Below, piece after piece: positions 63,097 to 64,000 of a DNA stretch of 64,000 bases. Below the pieces are notes generated by a model. It made no database searches. It was not told where the DNA came from and worked only from the letters and a program-made list of their open reading frames with translations. The stretch covers positions 33,086-97,085 of the forward strand of contig DAIPXZ010000005.1 of assembly GCA_036782995.1 (NCBI GenBank). Direction: 5' to 3'. The position numbers and the translations under genes are program-made. Positions within the stretch are counted from its first letter, which is position 1; every line of letters begins with the position of its first letter. Source of the stretch: DAIPXZ01 sp036782995. Its GTDB lineage: Bacteria; Bacillota; Clostridia; Saccharofermentanales; Saccharofermentanaceae.

Positions 63097-63647
63097 TCTC
63101 TCACCTCATCACACAGAACTACACGATCTGCGCCGTCGATTTCCTTTAACTCTACATGAATCGCTTCCGTGTTCGAAGTTGGAACATTCTTCCCAACATA
63201 ATCAGCGCGGAAAGGTAGCTGTCGATGGCCACGATCAACCATAATCGCCAAAGAAATGCACGCAGGACGCCCCATATCAAAAATCGCCTCGATTGCAGCT
63301 CTTACGGTACGACCCGTATATAGAACATCATCAATCAAGACGACCTTTTTATCATTAATATTAAATGGAATATCCGTACCATTCACAACCGGATGCGCTG
63401 AAAGCTTACTTAAATCATCTCGATAAAAAGTAATGTCCAAAATGCCAACCTTCGGCTTCACCCCTTCAATCGATTCAAGAATATCAGCTATACGAATTGC
63501 CATCGGAACACCGCGTCTCTGAATACCGATTAAAACCACGTCATCCAACCCCTTGTTCTTCTCCACGATCTCATGTGAGATTCGTGTCAAAGCACGATTT
63601 AGAGCCGTGTCATCCATCAAAACAGACTTCTCGTAAAATGCTGCCAT
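63093..63647 (-). CDS. pyrR: pyr operon attenuation regulator and uracil phosphoribosyltransferase PyrR
   Basis: 184 residues. Binds pyr leader RNA when UMP is high and favours termination. Seen: LIGIQRRGVPMAIRIAD, DITFYRDDL, the PRPP loop VVLIDDVLYTGRTVRAA, and LAIMVDRGHRQLPFRADYVGKNVPTS. ATG 63647 has GGAGG 7 bases upstream. It is the first gene after the leader that holds its own target. Confidence 0.95.
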   Translation of the reverse strand: MAAFYEKSVLMDDTALNRALTRISHEIVEKNKGLDDVVLIGIQRRGVPMAIRIADILESIEGVKPKVGILDITFYRDDLSKLSAHPVVNGTDIPFNINDKKVVLIDDVLYTGRTVRAAIEAIFDMGRPACISLAIMVDRGHRQLPFRADYVGKNVPTSNTEAIHVELKEIDGADRVVLCDEVRE

Positions 63648-63683
63648 CCGATAACCTCCGCAATCTATATGAAGAATGGGCAT

Positions 63684-63734
63684 AAAAAAACCAACATCTT
63701 CATTTCATCAATCATGAGCTCGAAGAAAGGTTGG
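63684..63734 (-). terminator. attenuator terminator of the pyr operon
   Basis: On the minus strand CCAAC...TCTTC (63722-63734) pairs with GAAGAT...GTTGG (63691-63701), with an internal loop, followed by seven Ts. Confidence 0.85.
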
Positions 63735-63826
63735 TCAAATCATTTCATATCACATTTTCGCAACATACGAAAATCATTATCGACAACCCTTATGATCTCA
63801 CGGGATCAGTCTTAAAGGATCCTTTT
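63684..63826 (-). promoter_or_regulatory. PyrR-dependent attenuator leader
   Basis: Three alternative structures are seen on the minus strand. The PyrR site is a stem-loop (63788-63818) whose loop GATCCCGTGAGATC (63794-63807) fits the UCCnGnGAG binding core. Its 3' arm overlaps the antiterminator 5' arm AAGGGTTG (63784-63791), which can pair with CAACCTT (63727-63733). That in turn overlaps the terminator 5' arm. So PyrR binding frees the terminator. An inner hairpin ATTTTCG/CGAAAAT fits in the antiterminator loop. Confidence 0.88.
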
Positions 63827-63832
63827 CGAAAT

Positions 63833-63861
63833 ATAGTAATCCAACAAGGTCTCGATTGCAA
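63833..63861 (-). promoter_or_regulatory. promoter of the pyr operon
   Basis: On the minus strand TTGCAA (63856-63861), 17-base spacer, TACTAT (63833-63838). Transcription should begin near 63826. Between here and 63945 no gene or other signal was found. Confidence 0.75.
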
Positions 63862-63945
63862 CCCGTTAAGCGAAGAAAATGTATCAAATTTAACGTAGCA
63901 CATATGGCAAATGTAATGGTGAAGTATTTCTCATATAGAATGACC

Positions 63946-63984
63946 AAAAAAAATGAACGGTAACTTATGAAAAAGCTACCGTTC
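63946..63984 (-). terminator. terminator of the RNA gene entering from the right edge
   Basis: On the minus strand GAACGGTAGC (63975-63984) pairs with GTTACCGTTC (63955-63964), followed by eight Ts. Confidence 0.85.
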
Positions 63985-63989
63985 TTAAT

Positions 63990-64000
63990 TGGTGGGGCTG
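63990..64000 (-). tRNA. 3' end of a tRNA or tmRNA (partial)
   Basis: The minus strand reads CAGCCCC-A-CCA, an acceptor 3' strand with discriminator A and an encoded CCA tail, five bases before a strong terminator. The paired 5' strand would be GGGGCTG, which suits tmRNA (ssrA) or some tRNAs. The rest lies outside the window, so identity is open. Confidence 0.55.

Noticed and set aside
1..64000. CRISPR arrays, insertion sequences, prophage or integrative elements
   Set aside because: No repeat-spacer pattern, transposase, integrase or phage gene was seen; tRNA-Leu is intact and is not followed by an integrase.

Overview
The window reads as a chromosomal segment of an anaerobic, fermentative, moderately AT-rich member of the Bacillota, most likely a Clostridia lineage. 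Support comes from gene order typical of clostridia (dxs-nadK-argR-recN; rny-ymdB; phoH-pgpH-ybeY-era-recO; mutS-mutL-miaA-hfq), strong GGAGG ribosome sites, a trimeric NAD-linked [FeFe] hydrogenase, meso-diaminopimelate dehydrogenase, a leucine T-box, a PyrR attenuator and a Gram-positive type LexA box. Genus cannot be set from sequence alone. At three places where spore-forming relatives usually carry sporulation genes (after recN, after rny/ymdB, before phoH) none is present, which hints at a non-sporulating lineage.

Layout. 1-3674 (+): end of dxs, NAD kinase, ArgR, RecN, facing a pseudouridine synthase (-). 4840-8944 (+): hydrogenase subunits of HydC/NuoE, HydB/NuoF and HydA type, closed by a terminator. 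9070-20083 (+): rny with its own promoter and terminator, then a tightly packed run ymdB-lspA-rluD-DUF881-DUF881-phoH-pgpH-ybeY and era-recO. 20064-22628 (-): a helicase with an N-terminal nuclease-like domain and an apparently leaderless message. 22809-24895 (+): ddh, tRNA-Leu(CAG), mntP. 24949-28935 (-): a six-gene zinc operon (zur, small Cys-rich membrane protein, znuA, znuC, znuB, lipoprotein) read from one promoter flanked by two matching inverted repeats that look like Zur boxes. 29096-30086 (-): glpQ and a TM2 protein. 30357-33911 (+): murD, then leuA under a Leu T-box.

33912-38426 is the most accessory-like part: a possible small RNA, then three minus-strand surface genes (Ser/Thr-rich membrane protein, a 990-residue thioester/Cna-B adhesin, a single-pass membrane protein). 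lexA (+) follows with an SOS box across its -35 element. 39312-46940 (-): hfq with a long N-terminal extension, miaA, mutL, mutS, miaB. 47057-48610 (+): D,D-carboxypeptidase. 48684-53329 (-): TldE/TldD pair and an acyl-CoA synthetase. 53419-63647 (-): the pyrimidine operon pyrR-pyrB-pyrC-pyrF-carB-pyrK-pyrD-pyrE plus a YgjP-like metalloprotease, controlled by a three-state PyrR leader; carA is absent and carB has a second promoter. At the right edge are a terminator and the last 11 bases of a tRNA or tmRNA on the minus strand.

Most of the window is housekeeping. The parts that best repay attention are the zinc operon with its unassigned small proteins, the adhesin cluster, the candidate small RNA next to an unusual Hfq, the nuclease-helicase fusion with its leaderless promoter, and two genes whose best ribosome site faces an ATC or ATT codon. 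No CRISPR array, insertion sequence, prophage or rRNA was seen.
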